From Sandarakinorhabdus sp. (GTDB lineage Bacteria > Pseudomonadota > Alphaproteobacteria > Sphingomonadales > Sphingomonadaceae): a stretch of DNA of 38,742 bases. Location of the stretch: contig JAIMJL010000019.1 in NCBI GenBank assembly GCA_020693225.1, positions 1 to 38,742 on the forward strand, given 5' to 3'. The notes beneath the pieces are model-generated. The model had not been told where the DNA came from, ran no database searches, and saw only the letters and a program-made list of their open reading frames with translations. Below are positions 25,181 through 33,505 of the stretch, piece by piece. The position numbers and the translations under genes are program-made. Each line of letters opens with the position of its first letter. Within the stretch, counting starts at the first letter, position 1.

Positions 25181-26596
25181 ATGATCCTTGCTGCCCGTAC
25201 CGCTTTCCCTGCTTTGCTGCTTGTCCTTTCGGCCTTGCTGCCGGGAGTTTCGGCGCGCGCCGCAGACGATCCGCGCCGGGTGATGCCGCCGCAGGCACCG
25301 GACTTTTCCGCCGCCCGGCTGGCCGATCCGAGTTGCGCGGCCTTTGCCACGGACACGCTGCCGGAGCAGCAGTTCGATCTGCCGAAGCTGGTGGATCTCG
25401 CGCTATGCCGCAATCCGCGCACGGCATCCTCGTGGAGCGCGGTGCGCTCTGCGGCGGCGCAAAGCGGGCGGGCGCGCGCCGCCTATGGGCCGAGCATCAG
25501 TGCCGGGCTTGGCCCGGACGTGGGCATCGTGCGCAGCGCCGGTGGCGGCTTCCCCACCGCGTCGGACTGGTCTGCCTCGGGCGGGGCGAGCCTTTCGATC
25601 GGCTGGCTGCTGTTTGATTTCGGCAATCGTGAAGCGCGCATTGGCGCCGCCGACGCCAATCGCGCGGTGGCGCTGGCCACCTTTGCCGATACCGCGCAGG
25701 CGCTCGTGCTGGAGGTGGCGCTGGCCTATAATGGCTTGCTGGCCAACCTCGCCACACTGGAAGCAGCGCGCGCCAATCTGCAATTCTCCAAGGTCTCGCT
25801 GGATGCCGCGACGGCGCGCGAACGGGCCGGGGTGGGGATCAAGTCAGACAGGTTGCAGGCCGACGCGGCCTATTCGCAGGCGCTGCTGGCCTTGCGCCGG
25901 GCGGAAGGCGATGTGGCGACCGCGCGCGGCACCCTGGCAGTTGCCGTCGCGCTGCCGCCGCAGACTGTGCTGCAACTGGCGCCGCCGCCGCCGCTGGGCA
26001 GCGCGCGCGATCTTGGCCGATCGGCGGATGCGCTGATTGCCCGCGCGGAGGCTTATCGGCCCGATTTGCAGGTTCGTGCGGCGGGCCTGCGGGTTTCGCA
26101 AGCCAATCTGGCGTCGGCGCAGGCCGATCGGCGCCCAAGCATCAGCCTGGGCGCCTCGCCGAATGTTTCGCTGCGCGATGGTGGCTCCAGCACTGTGGGG
26201 GCCAGTGCCGGGGTCACGCTTTCGGTACCGCTGTTTGACAGCGGCGGGCGAACCTATGCGGTGGCGGGCGCACGCGACGAAGTGGCCCGCAGTGCCGCCC
26301 TGTTGGAATCGGCGCGGCAGTCGTCCGGGCTCGACGTCTGGACGCGGTTGCAGACCTATGAAACGCAGGCGGCAAATCTGGACACTGCCCGCCGGCTGCT
26401 GGCCAGCGCGGATGAGGCGGCGCGGCTGGCGCAGGGGCGTTATCGCAGCGGGCTGGCGACCGTGACCGAACTTCTGAATGCGCAAAGCGGGCTGGAGAAT
26501 GCCCGGCAACAGCAGGTGACGGCGGAATTCGGGGTCCGGTCGGCGGAATATCAGCTCGCCCGCGCCGTGGGCAGCATCGGAGAGGCAGTGCAATGA
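25181..26596 (+). CDS. TolC-family outer membrane channel protein
   Basis: A 471-residue outer membrane efflux protein forming the exit duct of a tripartite exporter. A signal peptide is clear (LPALL-like hydrophobic run ending near VSARA). Two repeated OEP domains follow, with characteristic coiled-coil segments such as ARANLQFSKVSLDAATARERAGV in the first half and AAQLAQGRYRSGLATVTELLNAQ-like sequence near 430. ATG 25181 is preferred to the adjoining TTG 25178. It overlaps the adaptor gene by four bases (ATGA), so the three export components are translated together. Confidence 0.92.
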   Translation: MILAARTAFPALLLVLSALLPGVSARAADDPRRVMPPQAPDFSAARLADPSCAAFATDTLPEQQFDLPKLVDLALCRNPRTASSWSAVRSAAAQSGRARAAYGPSISAGLGPDVGIVRSAGGGFPTASDWSASGGASLSIGWLLFDFGNREARIGAADANRAVALATFADTAQALVLEVALAYNGLLANLATLEAARANLQFSKVSLDAATARERAGVGIKSDRLQADAAYSQALLALRRAEGDVATARGTLAVAVALPPQTVLQLAPPPPLGSARDLGRSADALIARAEAYRPDLQVRAAGLRVSQANLASAQADRRPSISLGASPNVSLRDGGSSTVGASAGVTLSVPLFDSGGRTYAVAGARDEVARSAALLESARQSSGLDVWTRLQTYETQAANLDTARRLLASADEAARLAQGRYRSGLATVTELLNAQSGLENARQQQVTAEFGVRSAEYQLARAVGSIGEAVQ

Positions 26597-27819
26597 GCTT
26601 GAGGCGCATTTTGGGGATCGCCCTGCTGCTGGCGGGCCTGGCGGCCGGGATCTGGTGGTATAGCTCGCGCAACAAGGACGCGGGCAGCCGCTTTGTTACC
26701 AGCGAAGCGCAGCTTGGCGCGTTGACCGATGTGATCACCGCAAACGGCACGATCAACCCGGTGCGGGTGGTGAATGTGGGGTCGCAGGTTTCGGGCACGG
26801 TGGAGAAGCTCTATGTCGATTTCAATGACCGGGTAACCGCAGGCCAGGTGCTGCTGGAGCTGGATCCGCAGCTGTTTCGCGCCCGGCTGGCGCAGAGCGA
26901 AGGCAGCCTTGCCAATGTGCGGGCGCAAGCGGCGCTGGCGGAGGCCAATGCCCGGCGCGCGGCAGACTTGCGGCGGCAGGAGTTCATCAGCCAGCAGGAT
27001 TATGAATCGGCGCTGGCGTCGGCGCGCTCGTCTGCTGCGCAAGTGGCTTCGGCGCAGGCCTCGGTAAGCCAGGATCGCGCCAATCTGGGCTTTTCGATCA
27101 TCCGGTCGCCGGTTTCGGGGGTGATCATCAGCCGCCAGGTGGATATCGGGCAAACCGTCGCGGCGTCTTTCCAGACGCCGACGCTGTTCACCATTGCCCG
27201 CAACCTGACGCAGATGCAGATCGAGGCGGCAGTGGCGGAGGCCGATATCGCGCGCGTGCGGGTGGGGCAGAAGGTGAGCTTCACGGTGGATGCCTATGGC
27301 AGCCGTGAATTCGCCGGTGCGGTCAGCCAGGTGCGGCTGAACCCGACCACCCAGCAAAATGTGGTGACCTTTACCGTGGTGGTGGATGTGCCCAATCCGG
27401 ACGGCGCGCTGCTGCCGGGGATGACCGTGAACGCCAGCTTCCTGGTGCAGCAATTCGAGAATGTGCTGCTGGTGCCCAATGCGGCGATGAGCTGGAAGCC
27501 ATCCGACTGGAACCGCCAGCGGCAGAGCGCCGCGGCGAAGGGCGAGAAAGGCAGCAAGCGCGGCGGTCAGGCGGCCGCTGGCGGCAGCGACGGCTATGGC
27601 ACGACGATTTTCGTGCTGGGGGCCGATAGCAAGCCGGAGCCGCGGCAGATCCGCATCGGGGCCGCCGACAATGACAACAGCGTGGTGTTGCGCGGCGGCC
27701 TGAAGGCCGGGGACAAGGTGATTACCGGCGAGATCGATCCCAAGGACAAAGACGACAGCAAGGGCAATGGCAAAGGGGTAAGCAAAGACGATCAGCGGCA
27801 GGTGCGGGACAGAAGCTGA
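26593..27819 (+). CDS. MacA-like periplasmic adaptor (HlyD/RND family)
   Basis: A 408-residue membrane-fusion protein. An N-terminal membrane anchor (about 5-22) is followed by a barrel-sandwich segment VNVGSQVSGTVEKLYVDFND, a long coiled coil with many Ala/Gln (about 85-160) and the second lipoyl half FSIIRSPVSGVIISRQVDIGQ. Beta-barrel strands follow. Two features are less usual: a Lys/Gly-rich insertion near 310-330, and a very polar tail rich in Lys and Asp at the C-terminus. It links the TolC-like channel to the ABC transporter encoded downstream. Start and stop overlap both neighbours. Confidence 0.92.
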   Translation: MSLRRILGIALLLAGLAAGIWWYSSRNKDAGSRFVTSEAQLGALTDVITANGTINPVRVVNVGSQVSGTVEKLYVDFNDRVTAGQVLLELDPQLFRARLAQSEGSLANVRAQAALAEANARRAADLRRQEFISQQDYESALASARSSAAQVASAQASVSQDRANLGFSIIRSPVSGVIISRQVDIGQTVAASFQTPTLFTIARNLTQMQIEAAVAEADIARVRVGQKVSFTVDAYGSREFAGAVSQVRLNPTTQQNVVTFTVVVDVPNPDGALLPGMTVNASFLVQQFENVLLVPNAAMSWKPSDWNRQRQSAAAKGEKGSKRGGQAAAGGSDGYGTTIFVLGADSKPEPRQIRIGAADNDNSVVLRGGLKAGDKVITGEIDPKDKDDSKGNGKGVSKDDQRQVRDRS

Positions 27820-28568
27820 TGGTGGCGGTTCTCGATCTTGCCGGAATCGTCAAGGACTATGCCTCGGAAGCAGGCGCCTTCCGCGCCTTGCACGGGGTGA
27901 GCTTTGCCGTGCAGCAGGGCGAGTTCATGTCGATCATGGGGCCGTCCGGCTCCGGCAAATCGACCTTGATGAACATCATCGGCTGCCTGGATACCGCGAC
28001 CGAGGGCCGCTTTCTTTTTGATGGCACCGACATTTCCGCCTATGACGAAGCGGCGCTGGCGAAGCTGCGCAACAGCGCGATCGGCTTTATTTTCCAGCAG
28101 TTCAATCTGCTGCCACGCTTGTCCAGCCTGGCCAATGTGGCGCTGCCGCTGGTGTATGCCGGATTGTCCCGCAAAGAGCGTGAAGCCCGTGCTGCTGAAT
28201 TGCTGGCGCTGGTGGGGCTGGCCGGGAAAGAGGCGAGCCGGCCGTCGCAGCTGTCGGGCGGGCAGCAGCAGCGCGTGGCGATTGCGCGCGCGCTTGCCAA
28301 CAACCCGCGCCTGCTGCTGGCCGATGAACCGACCGGGGCGCTGGACACGAAGACCGGTGCCGAGGTGCTGGACTTGTTCCGCAAGTTGAACAGCGAGCGC
28401 GGGGTAACGGCGGTGATCGTGACGCATGATCCGGGCGTGGCCGCGGCCACCAACCGCGTGGTGCGCATCCAGGACGGATTGATCACCTATGACGGCCCGC
28501 CGACGCAGGATGCGCTGGCGGGGGGTGCCGGGCATGAATATGCCGTGCATCCCGAAGTGGCCGCCTGA
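27819..28568 (+). CDS. MacB-type ABC transporter ATP-binding protein
   Basis: A 249-residue ATPase with Walker A GPSGSGKST near residue 46, Q-loop FQQFNLLPRLS near 92, signature LSGGQQQRVAIARAL near 147 and Walker B LLLADEPTGALD near 168. It is closest to the LolD/MacB class, which powers mechanical transmission rather than substrate import. Its start overlaps the adaptor stop (TGATG). Here the ATPase and permease are separate proteins, unlike E. coli MacB, where they are fused. Confidence 0.94.
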   Translation: MVAVLDLAGIVKDYASEAGAFRALHGVSFAVQQGEFMSIMGPSGSGKSTLMNIIGCLDTATEGRFLFDGTDISAYDEAALAKLRNSAIGFIFQQFNLLPRLSSLANVALPLVYAGLSRKEREARAAELLALVGLAGKEASRPSQLSGGQQQRVAIARALANNPRLLLADEPTGALDTKTGAEVLDLFRKLNSERGVTAVIVTHDPGVAAATNRVVRIQDGLITYDGPPTQDALAGGAGHEYAVHPEVAA

Positions 28569-28596
28569 TGCCCGCATTCGCTGAGGCTGTTCGCTG

Positions 28597-29820
28597 ATGT
28601 TCGGCAGCATGGTGGCCGAGGCCTGGAGCGCGCTGATCGCCAACCGGCTGCGCTCGTCGCTGACGATGCTGGGCATGATCATCGGCGTGGCGGCGGTGAT
28701 TTTGATGTTGGCGATCGGCTCTGGCGTGCAGGCCTACATCGAGAAATCCATTTCCGCGCTGGGCTCCAACCTGCTGATCGTGAACTCGGGCGCAGCGCGC
28801 TCGGGCGGCGGCTTTTCGCAGGGCGGTGGCACGGCGCCGACACTGACGCTGGATGATGCGGACGCGATCGCCCGCCTGCCCGGGGTGATTGCCGCCGCGC
28901 CACAATCCGGCTTTGCCAGCCAGGTGGTGGCCGGACCCGCCAACTGGCTGACGCAGGTTTCCACCTCCACCCCGGCCTGGTTCCAGGTGCAGGACTGGTT
29001 CCCGGATGAGGGCCGGCCCTTTACCGAGATGGAAAACCGCCAGGCGGCGCGGGTGGCCGTGCTGGGGCGCAAGGTGGCGGATGAATTGTTTGGCGCCAAT
29101 GATCCGCTGGGCCAGCAGATCCGGGTGCGCGGGATCACTTTCACGGTGATCGGCATCCTGCCAACGCGCGGACAGGGCATCGGCGGCGCAAACCGCGACG
29201 ACACCATCGTGCTGCCGCTGACCGCTTCGCAGCGGCTGGTGCAGGGCGGCGGCACCTTCCGCCGCTCCATCCGCACCATCTCGCTGTCGGTGGAAACTCC
29301 GGAGGACCTGGAGCCGACCGAGGAAGCGATTGCCCAGCTGCTGCGTCGGCGGCATCGGCTGGGGCCGTCGCAGGTGGACGATTTCACCATCACCAACATC
29401 ACCGCCGTGGGCGACACCTTCAAGGAAACGACTGGTGCCATTTCGCTGCTGCTGGGGGCGATCGGCGGCATCAGCCTGGTGGTGGGCGGCATCGGCATCA
29501 TGAACATCATGCTGGTGAGCGTGACGGAGCGGACGCGGGAAATCGGCATCCGCATGGCAATCGGCGCATCGCGCGCTGCGGTGCGTCTGCAATTCCTGCT
29601 GGAGGCGTTGATGCTGAGCCTGGTCGGCTGTTTGGCCGGGGTGGCGTTTGGCGCGGGTATCGCCGTGATTGCCGGCAAGTTCCTGCCTTTTGCCACCGTG
29701 ATCAGCCCGGCCTCCATCATCGTGAGCTTTGCCATTTCTGCCGGGATCGGCATCTTCTTCGGCTGGTATCCGGCCAACCAGGCAGCGAAACTCAGCCCGA
29801 TCGAGGCGCTGCGGAGCTAG
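28597..29820 (+). CDS. MacB-type ABC transporter permease
   Basis: A 407-residue permease with one N-terminal membrane segment (about 20-42), a large periplasmic MacB domain (about 45-270) and three C-terminal FtsX-type segments (about 285-310, 335-360, 370-395). The coupling motif ERTREIGIRMAIGASRAAV, which meets the ATPase, is typical. With the upstream genes it completes a TolC-MacA-MacB-like exporter. Such systems export macrolides, peptides, siderophores or lipids; the cargo is not evident. Confidence 0.93.
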   Translation: MFGSMVAEAWSALIANRLRSSLTMLGMIIGVAAVILMLAIGSGVQAYIEKSISALGSNLLIVNSGAARSGGGFSQGGGTAPTLTLDDADAIARLPGVIAAAPQSGFASQVVAGPANWLTQVSTSTPAWFQVQDWFPDEGRPFTEMENRQAARVAVLGRKVADELFGANDPLGQQIRVRGITFTVIGILPTRGQGIGGANRDDTIVLPLTASQRLVQGGGTFRRSIRTISLSVETPEDLEPTEEAIAQLLRRRHRLGPSQVDDFTITNITAVGDTFKETTGAISLLLGAIGGISLVVGGIGIMNIMLVSVTERTREIGIRMAIGASRAAVRLQFLLEALMLSLVGCLAGVAFGAGIAVIAGKFLPFATVISPASIIVSFAISAGIGIFFGWYPANQAAKLSPIEALRS

Positions 29821-29862
29821 CCCGCCCCGGCATGGCTGCTAGTGGTTTTGCTGGCATATTTC

Positions 29863-29915
29863 ATGTTTCAAACATTATTATTGATGCTATAACGCCAAGA
29901 ATGATGGTTCAAACA
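29863..29915 (+). promoter_or_regulatory. Promoter with two operator-like repeats before the XRE regulator
   Basis: ATGTTT-C-AAACAT (29863-29875) is a perfect palindrome with a one-base centre. A related copy GGTTCAAACA lies at 29906-29915; the shared core GTTTCAAACA / GGTTCAAACA is spaced 41 bases, about four helical turns. Between them sits TATAAC (29888-29893), a good -10 box; the first site overlaps its -35 position. Autorepression by the XRE protein is inferred. Confidence 0.5.
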
Positions 29916-29929
29916 AGAATGGCGACTCG

Positions 29930-30196
29930 ATGATCACAGCAGCACAGATGCGGGCAGCGCGCGCCCTGCTGGGCATGGACCAGCGGCGGCTGGCGGCGCT
30001 TGCCGAGGTATCTTTGCCAACCATCCAGCGGATGGAGGCGTCGGACGGCCAGGTGCGCGGCGTGGTGGACACGTTGGTGAAGGTGGTGGACGCGCTGGAA
30101 AAGGCCGGTGTGGAGCTGATCGGCGACGGGGCGGCAAGTCAAGGCGGCGGGCGCGGGGTGCGGCTGCGTAGCGTGGGAATTGGGCGGCAGCCATGA
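29930..30196 (+). CDS. Small XRE-family HTH regulator
   Basis: An 88-residue protein made almost entirely of a Cro/CI-type helix-turn-helix: ITAAQMRAARALLGMDQRRLA then LAEVSLPTIQRMEA, followed by VDTLVKVVDALEKAGVEL, typical of this small class. It overlaps the SulP gene by four bases (ATGA), so the regulator and the transporter are co-translated. The AT-rich upstream region has two copies of a palindromic motif that may be its operator. Confidence 0.87.
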   Translation: MITAAQMRAARALLGMDQRRLAALAEVSLPTIQRMEASDGQVRGVVDTLVKVVDALEKAGVELIGDGAASQGGGRGVRLRSVGIGRQP

Positions 30197-31875
30197 ACGA
30201 CAGGGCGCTATTTCAGCCGAAGCTTTGGACGGTCTTGCGCGAGGGCTATGACCTTGCGACGTTCCGGCAGGATGCGATTGCCGGGCTGACGGTGGCGATC
30301 GTGGCACTTCCGCTGGCCATGGCGCTGGGCATTGCCAGCGGCGCGACGCCCGACAAAGGGTTGATCACGGCGGTGGTTGCCGGCTTCCTGATTTCCGCGC
30401 TGGGCGGCAGCCGGGTGCAGGTGGGCGGGCCGACCGGCGCGTTCGTGGTGGTGATCTTCAATGTGATTGCCCAGCATGGCTATGACGGGCTGGTGCTGGC
30501 GACCTTCATGGCCGGCGCGATGCTGGTGGCGGCGGGGTTTGCCGGGCTGGGGCGGCTGATCCGCTTCATCCCGCACCCGGTGGTAACCGGCTTTACGGCG
30601 GGCATCGCCGTGATCATCGCTTCCAGCCAGGTGAAGGATTTTCTCGGCTTGCAGATGGAGCAGGTGCCGGCGGAGTTTCTGCCGAAGTGGGCAGCCTATT
30701 TTTCCGCGCTTGGCACCGTGCAATGGCCAACCCTGCTGATTGGTGCCGGATCGCTTGGCACCATCATCCTGCTGCGCAAATGGGCGCCAAAGCTTCCGGG
30801 CTTCCTGATTTCCATCGTGCTGGCAGCGGTGGCGGTGGCGCTGCTGGGGCTGCCGGTGGAAACCGTGGGCGGCCGCTTTCCCGACATGCCAAGGGGGCTT
30901 CCGATGCCGTCGATTCCGGCGATTTCGCTGGAGCGGATGGCCGCGCTGGTGCCGGCGGCGGCCACAATCGCCTTTCTGGCCGGAATCGAAGCGCTGCTGT
31001 CTGCCGTGGTAGCCGATGGCATGGTTGGCACACGGCACCGATCGAACCAGGAGCTGGTGGGGCAAGGGCTGGCCAATCTGGGTTCGGCGCTGTTTGGCGG
31101 ATTGCCGGCCACCGGCGCGATTGCCCGCACCGCCACCAATGTGAAGGCAGGTGCCCGCACGCCGGTTGCCGGAATTCTGCACGCGCTGTTTCTGCTGCTG
31201 TTCATTCTGTTTGCCACCGATCTGATGGCGTTCGTGCCGATGGCGGCGCTGGCGGCGGTGCTGTTCATGGTGGCCTGGGGGATGAGCGAATATCCGCGCT
31301 TCCTCGCGCTGCTGCGGATGCCCAACAGCGATCGCGCCGTGCTGCTGTTGACCTTCGGATTGACCATCCTGGTGGACTTGACGGTGGCCATCGGCGTGGG
31401 GGTGACGCTGGCGTCGCTCGTGTTCATGGCGCGGATGGCGGAAGCGGTGGAGATCGAATCCGGCACCGGCATCCGCGTGGATTCCGAACTGGACGGCGAT
31501 GATTTCGCGCAGCGCGAGGCACTGCCCGCCGGCGTAGAGGTGTTTCGCATCACCGGGCCGTTCTTCTTCGGCGTGGCGGGCGAATTGCTCGATGCGTTGC
31601 GGCGGCTGGGGCAATCGCCCAGGGTCATCATCCTGCGGATGCGGCTGGTATCGGTGCTCGATGCCGATGGCGTGGCCGGCGTGATGGAGTTTGCCGAGCA
31701 GGCGCACCGGGCCGGCGCGGTGGTGATCCTGTCAGGCGTGCAGCCGCAGCCGCGCGGGATGCTGGCGCGGGTGAAGCGCGACGCCGATCACAGCACGCGC
31801 TTTCGCATGGCGCGCGACTATCCCATGGCGGTGGATATGGCACAGCGGATCATGGAGCGGCTGGACCGCGAATAG
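30193..31875 (+). CDS. SulP-family anion transporter with STAS domain
   Basis: A 560-residue inner-membrane transporter. The membrane domain (about 25-430) begins with QDAIAGLTVAIVALPLAMALGIASG, the family signature, and contains GPTGAFVVVIFNVIAQHG near 95. A C-terminal cytoplasmic STAS domain (about 440-550) includes RVIILRMRLVSVLDADGV. SulP proteins carry sulfate, bicarbonate or other anions, often with sodium or protons; the substrate is not decided by sequence. No carbonic anhydrase is fused or adjacent. It is convergent with pdxH. Confidence 0.93.
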   Translation: MNDRALFQPKLWTVLREGYDLATFRQDAIAGLTVAIVALPLAMALGIASGATPDKGLITAVVAGFLISALGGSRVQVGGPTGAFVVVIFNVIAQHGYDGLVLATFMAGAMLVAAGFAGLGRLIRFIPHPVVTGFTAGIAVIIASSQVKDFLGLQMEQVPAEFLPKWAAYFSALGTVQWPTLLIGAGSLGTIILLRKWAPKLPGFLISIVLAAVAVALLGLPVETVGGRFPDMPRGLPMPSIPAISLERMAALVPAAATIAFLAGIEALLSAVVADGMVGTRHRSNQELVGQGLANLGSALFGGLPATGAIARTATNVKAGARTPVAGILHALFLLLFILFATDLMAFVPMAALAAVLFMVAWGMSEYPRFLALLRMPNSDRAVLLLTFGLTILVDLTVAIGVGVTLASLVFMARMAEAVEIESGTGIRVDSELDGDDFAQREALPAGVEVFRITGPFFFGVAGELLDALRRLGQSPRVIILRMRLVSVLDADGVAGVMEFAEQAHRAGAVVILSGVQPQPRGMLARVKRDADHSTRFRMARDYPMAVDMAQRIMERLDRE

Positions 31876-31894
31876 CCTGGTTCAGGGATTGGGC

Positions 31895-32473
31895 TCAGGG
31901 ATAGAGCAGCCGCAGCGTCCAGCCATCACCCGCGCGGTCGAACCGCTCGCGGTGATGCTGGCGGCCGACCCGGTCTTCCCAGAATTCGATCCAGTCCGGC
32001 AGCAATCGGAAGCCGCCCCAATGCGGCGGGCGCGGCACAGCGCCCGGGAAGCGCACGGCCTCGCTGGCCAGCCGCGCCTCAAAGGTTTCGCGCGCGTCCA
32101 GCGTTTGCGATTGCAGCGATGCCCAGGCTGACAGCTGGCTTTCGCGCGGGCGGGTGGCGAAATAGGCATCGGCTTCGGCTGCCTCCACCGGCGCGACCGG
32201 GCCGGACAGGCGGACCTGCCGCCGCCGCGACTTCCAGTGAAAATCGAGGCAGGCATGCGGCAGGCCTTGCAGCTGCTGCCCCTTGGCGCTGTGGAAATTG
32301 GTATAAAATACAAAGCCGCGGGCATCGAAGGCCTTCATCAGCACGATGCGCACATCCGGGCGCGGCGCTTCCACTGTGGCTACCGTTGCCAGCGCGCAGG
32401 CGTTTGGATCATTGGGTTCGGACAGGCTGGCATCGGCAAACCAGGCTGCGAAGCGATCGAAGGGATTTTCCAT
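31895..32473 (-). CDS. pdxH: Pyridoxamine 5'-phosphate oxidase
   Basis: Oxidises pyridoxine or pyridoxamine 5'-phosphate to pyridoxal 5'-phosphate with FMN. The 192-residue protein shows FMN- and substrate-binding segments: RIVLMKAFDARGFVFYTN, RRRQVRLSGPVAPV, RPRESQLSAWASLQSQ, and the C-terminal WGGFRLLPDWIEFW and RQHHRERFDR that are diagnostic of the family. I start at ATG 32473 (MENPFDRF), after GCGAGGG; the longer frame to 32566 is not conserved in character. It is divergent from the DnaJ-like gene across 115 bases. Confidence 0.95.
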   Translation of the reverse strand: MENPFDRFAAWFADASLSEPNDPNACALATVATVEAPRPDVRIVLMKAFDARGFVFYTNFHSAKGQQLQGLPHACLDFHWKSRRRQVRLSGPVAPVEAAEADAYFATRPRESQLSAWASLQSQTLDARETFEARLASEAVRFPGAVPRPPHWGGFRLLPDWIEFWEDRVGRQHHRERFDRAGDGWTLRLLYP

Positions 32474-32588
32474 GCGCCCTCGCCTATGCCGATGTGCAGT
32501 TTCCTGCAACGGGCGCTCTTGCCGCGTGGGCTGCATCGGCCTATATCCTGTGTGACATTTCCGCAACAGGTGTTAGCATCGGGATTTC

Positions 32589-33503
32589 ATGGCTGATCTC
32601 TATTCCACCCTGGGTGTGCCCCGAACGGCAGACGCGGCTGCGATCAAGAAGGCGTATCGCAAGCTCGCCAAGCAATATCATCCGGACAAGAATGCCGACA
32701 ATGCGAAGGCAATGGAGCGGTTCAAGGCGATCAGCTCCGCTTATGATATCCTGTCAGACGATGCCAAGCGCGGGCAATATGATCGCGGCGAAATCGATGA
32801 CGACGGCAATCCGCGCGGCTTTGATTACAGCCGGGCGGGAAGGCCGGGGCCGGGGGCGGGTGCCGGCGGCGGATTTCGAGGCACCGGCGATGCGGGAGGC
32901 TTCGAATTTCGCGGCGATCCGTCGGACTTGTTTTCCGAGCTTTTCGGCAGTGCCACCGGGCGCCGGGGCGGCGGGCCTTTTGGCGGCGGCGGCTTTCGCG
33001 CTGCGCCGCCGAAGGGCGCCGATGTGGCCTATCGGCTGCGGGTGTCGTTTGCCGATGCCGCCATTGGCAAGACGCAGCGGCTTTTGCTGGCCACCGGCAA
33101 GACCATCGATCTGGCGATCCCCAAAGGCGCGGAAGAAGGCCACAAGCTGCGGCTGGCCGGCCAGGGCGAGCCGGGGCCGGGCGGGCCGGGAGATGCGATT
33201 GTCACGCTGATGATCGCGCCGGACGCACGCTTTGTGCGCGATGGTGCCGATATCCGGCATGATCTGGCTGTGCCGCTGGAAACGGCGGTGCTGGGCGGCA
33301 AGCTCAGGGTGCCCACGCTGGAGGGCGAGGTGATGCTGTCAATCGCGCCGGGCACATCTTCGGGCAAGGTGATGCGGCTGAAGGGCAAGGGCTGGACAGC
33401 GAAGGATGGCAGCCGGGGCGACCTGCTGGCCAGGGTGCTGGTGGAAGTGCCGAACGATCCGGCGCTGGCGGATTTTTTGCGCGCACGGGTGGCGGCCGCC
33501 TGA
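32589..33503 (+). CDS. DnaJ-domain co-chaperone, CbpA-like
   Basis: A 304-residue class II J-protein. The J domain covers residues 4-69 with HPD at 31-33, needed to stimulate DnaK ATPase. A Gly/Phe-rich linker (about 75-140) and two C-terminal beta-sandwich substrate-binding domains follow. The DnaJ zinc-finger cysteines are absent, so this is not DnaJ itself but a CbpA/DjlA-type partner. It lies two bases before the YihY gene on the same strand. Confidence 0.92.
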   Translation: MADLYSTLGVPRTADAAAIKKAYRKLAKQYHPDKNADNAKAMERFKAISSAYDILSDDAKRGQYDRGEIDDDGNPRGFDYSRAGRPGPGAGAGGGFRGTGDAGGFEFRGDPSDLFSELFGSATGRRGGGPFGGGGFRAAPPKGADVAYRLRVSFADAAIGKTQRLLLATGKTIDLAIPKGAEEGHKLRLAGQGEPGPGGPGDAIVTLMIAPDARFVRDGADIRHDLAVPLETAVLGGKLRVPTLEGEVMLSIAPGTSSGKVMRLKGKGWTAKDGSRGDLLARVLVEVPNDPALADFLRARVAAA

Positions 33504-33505
33504 TT

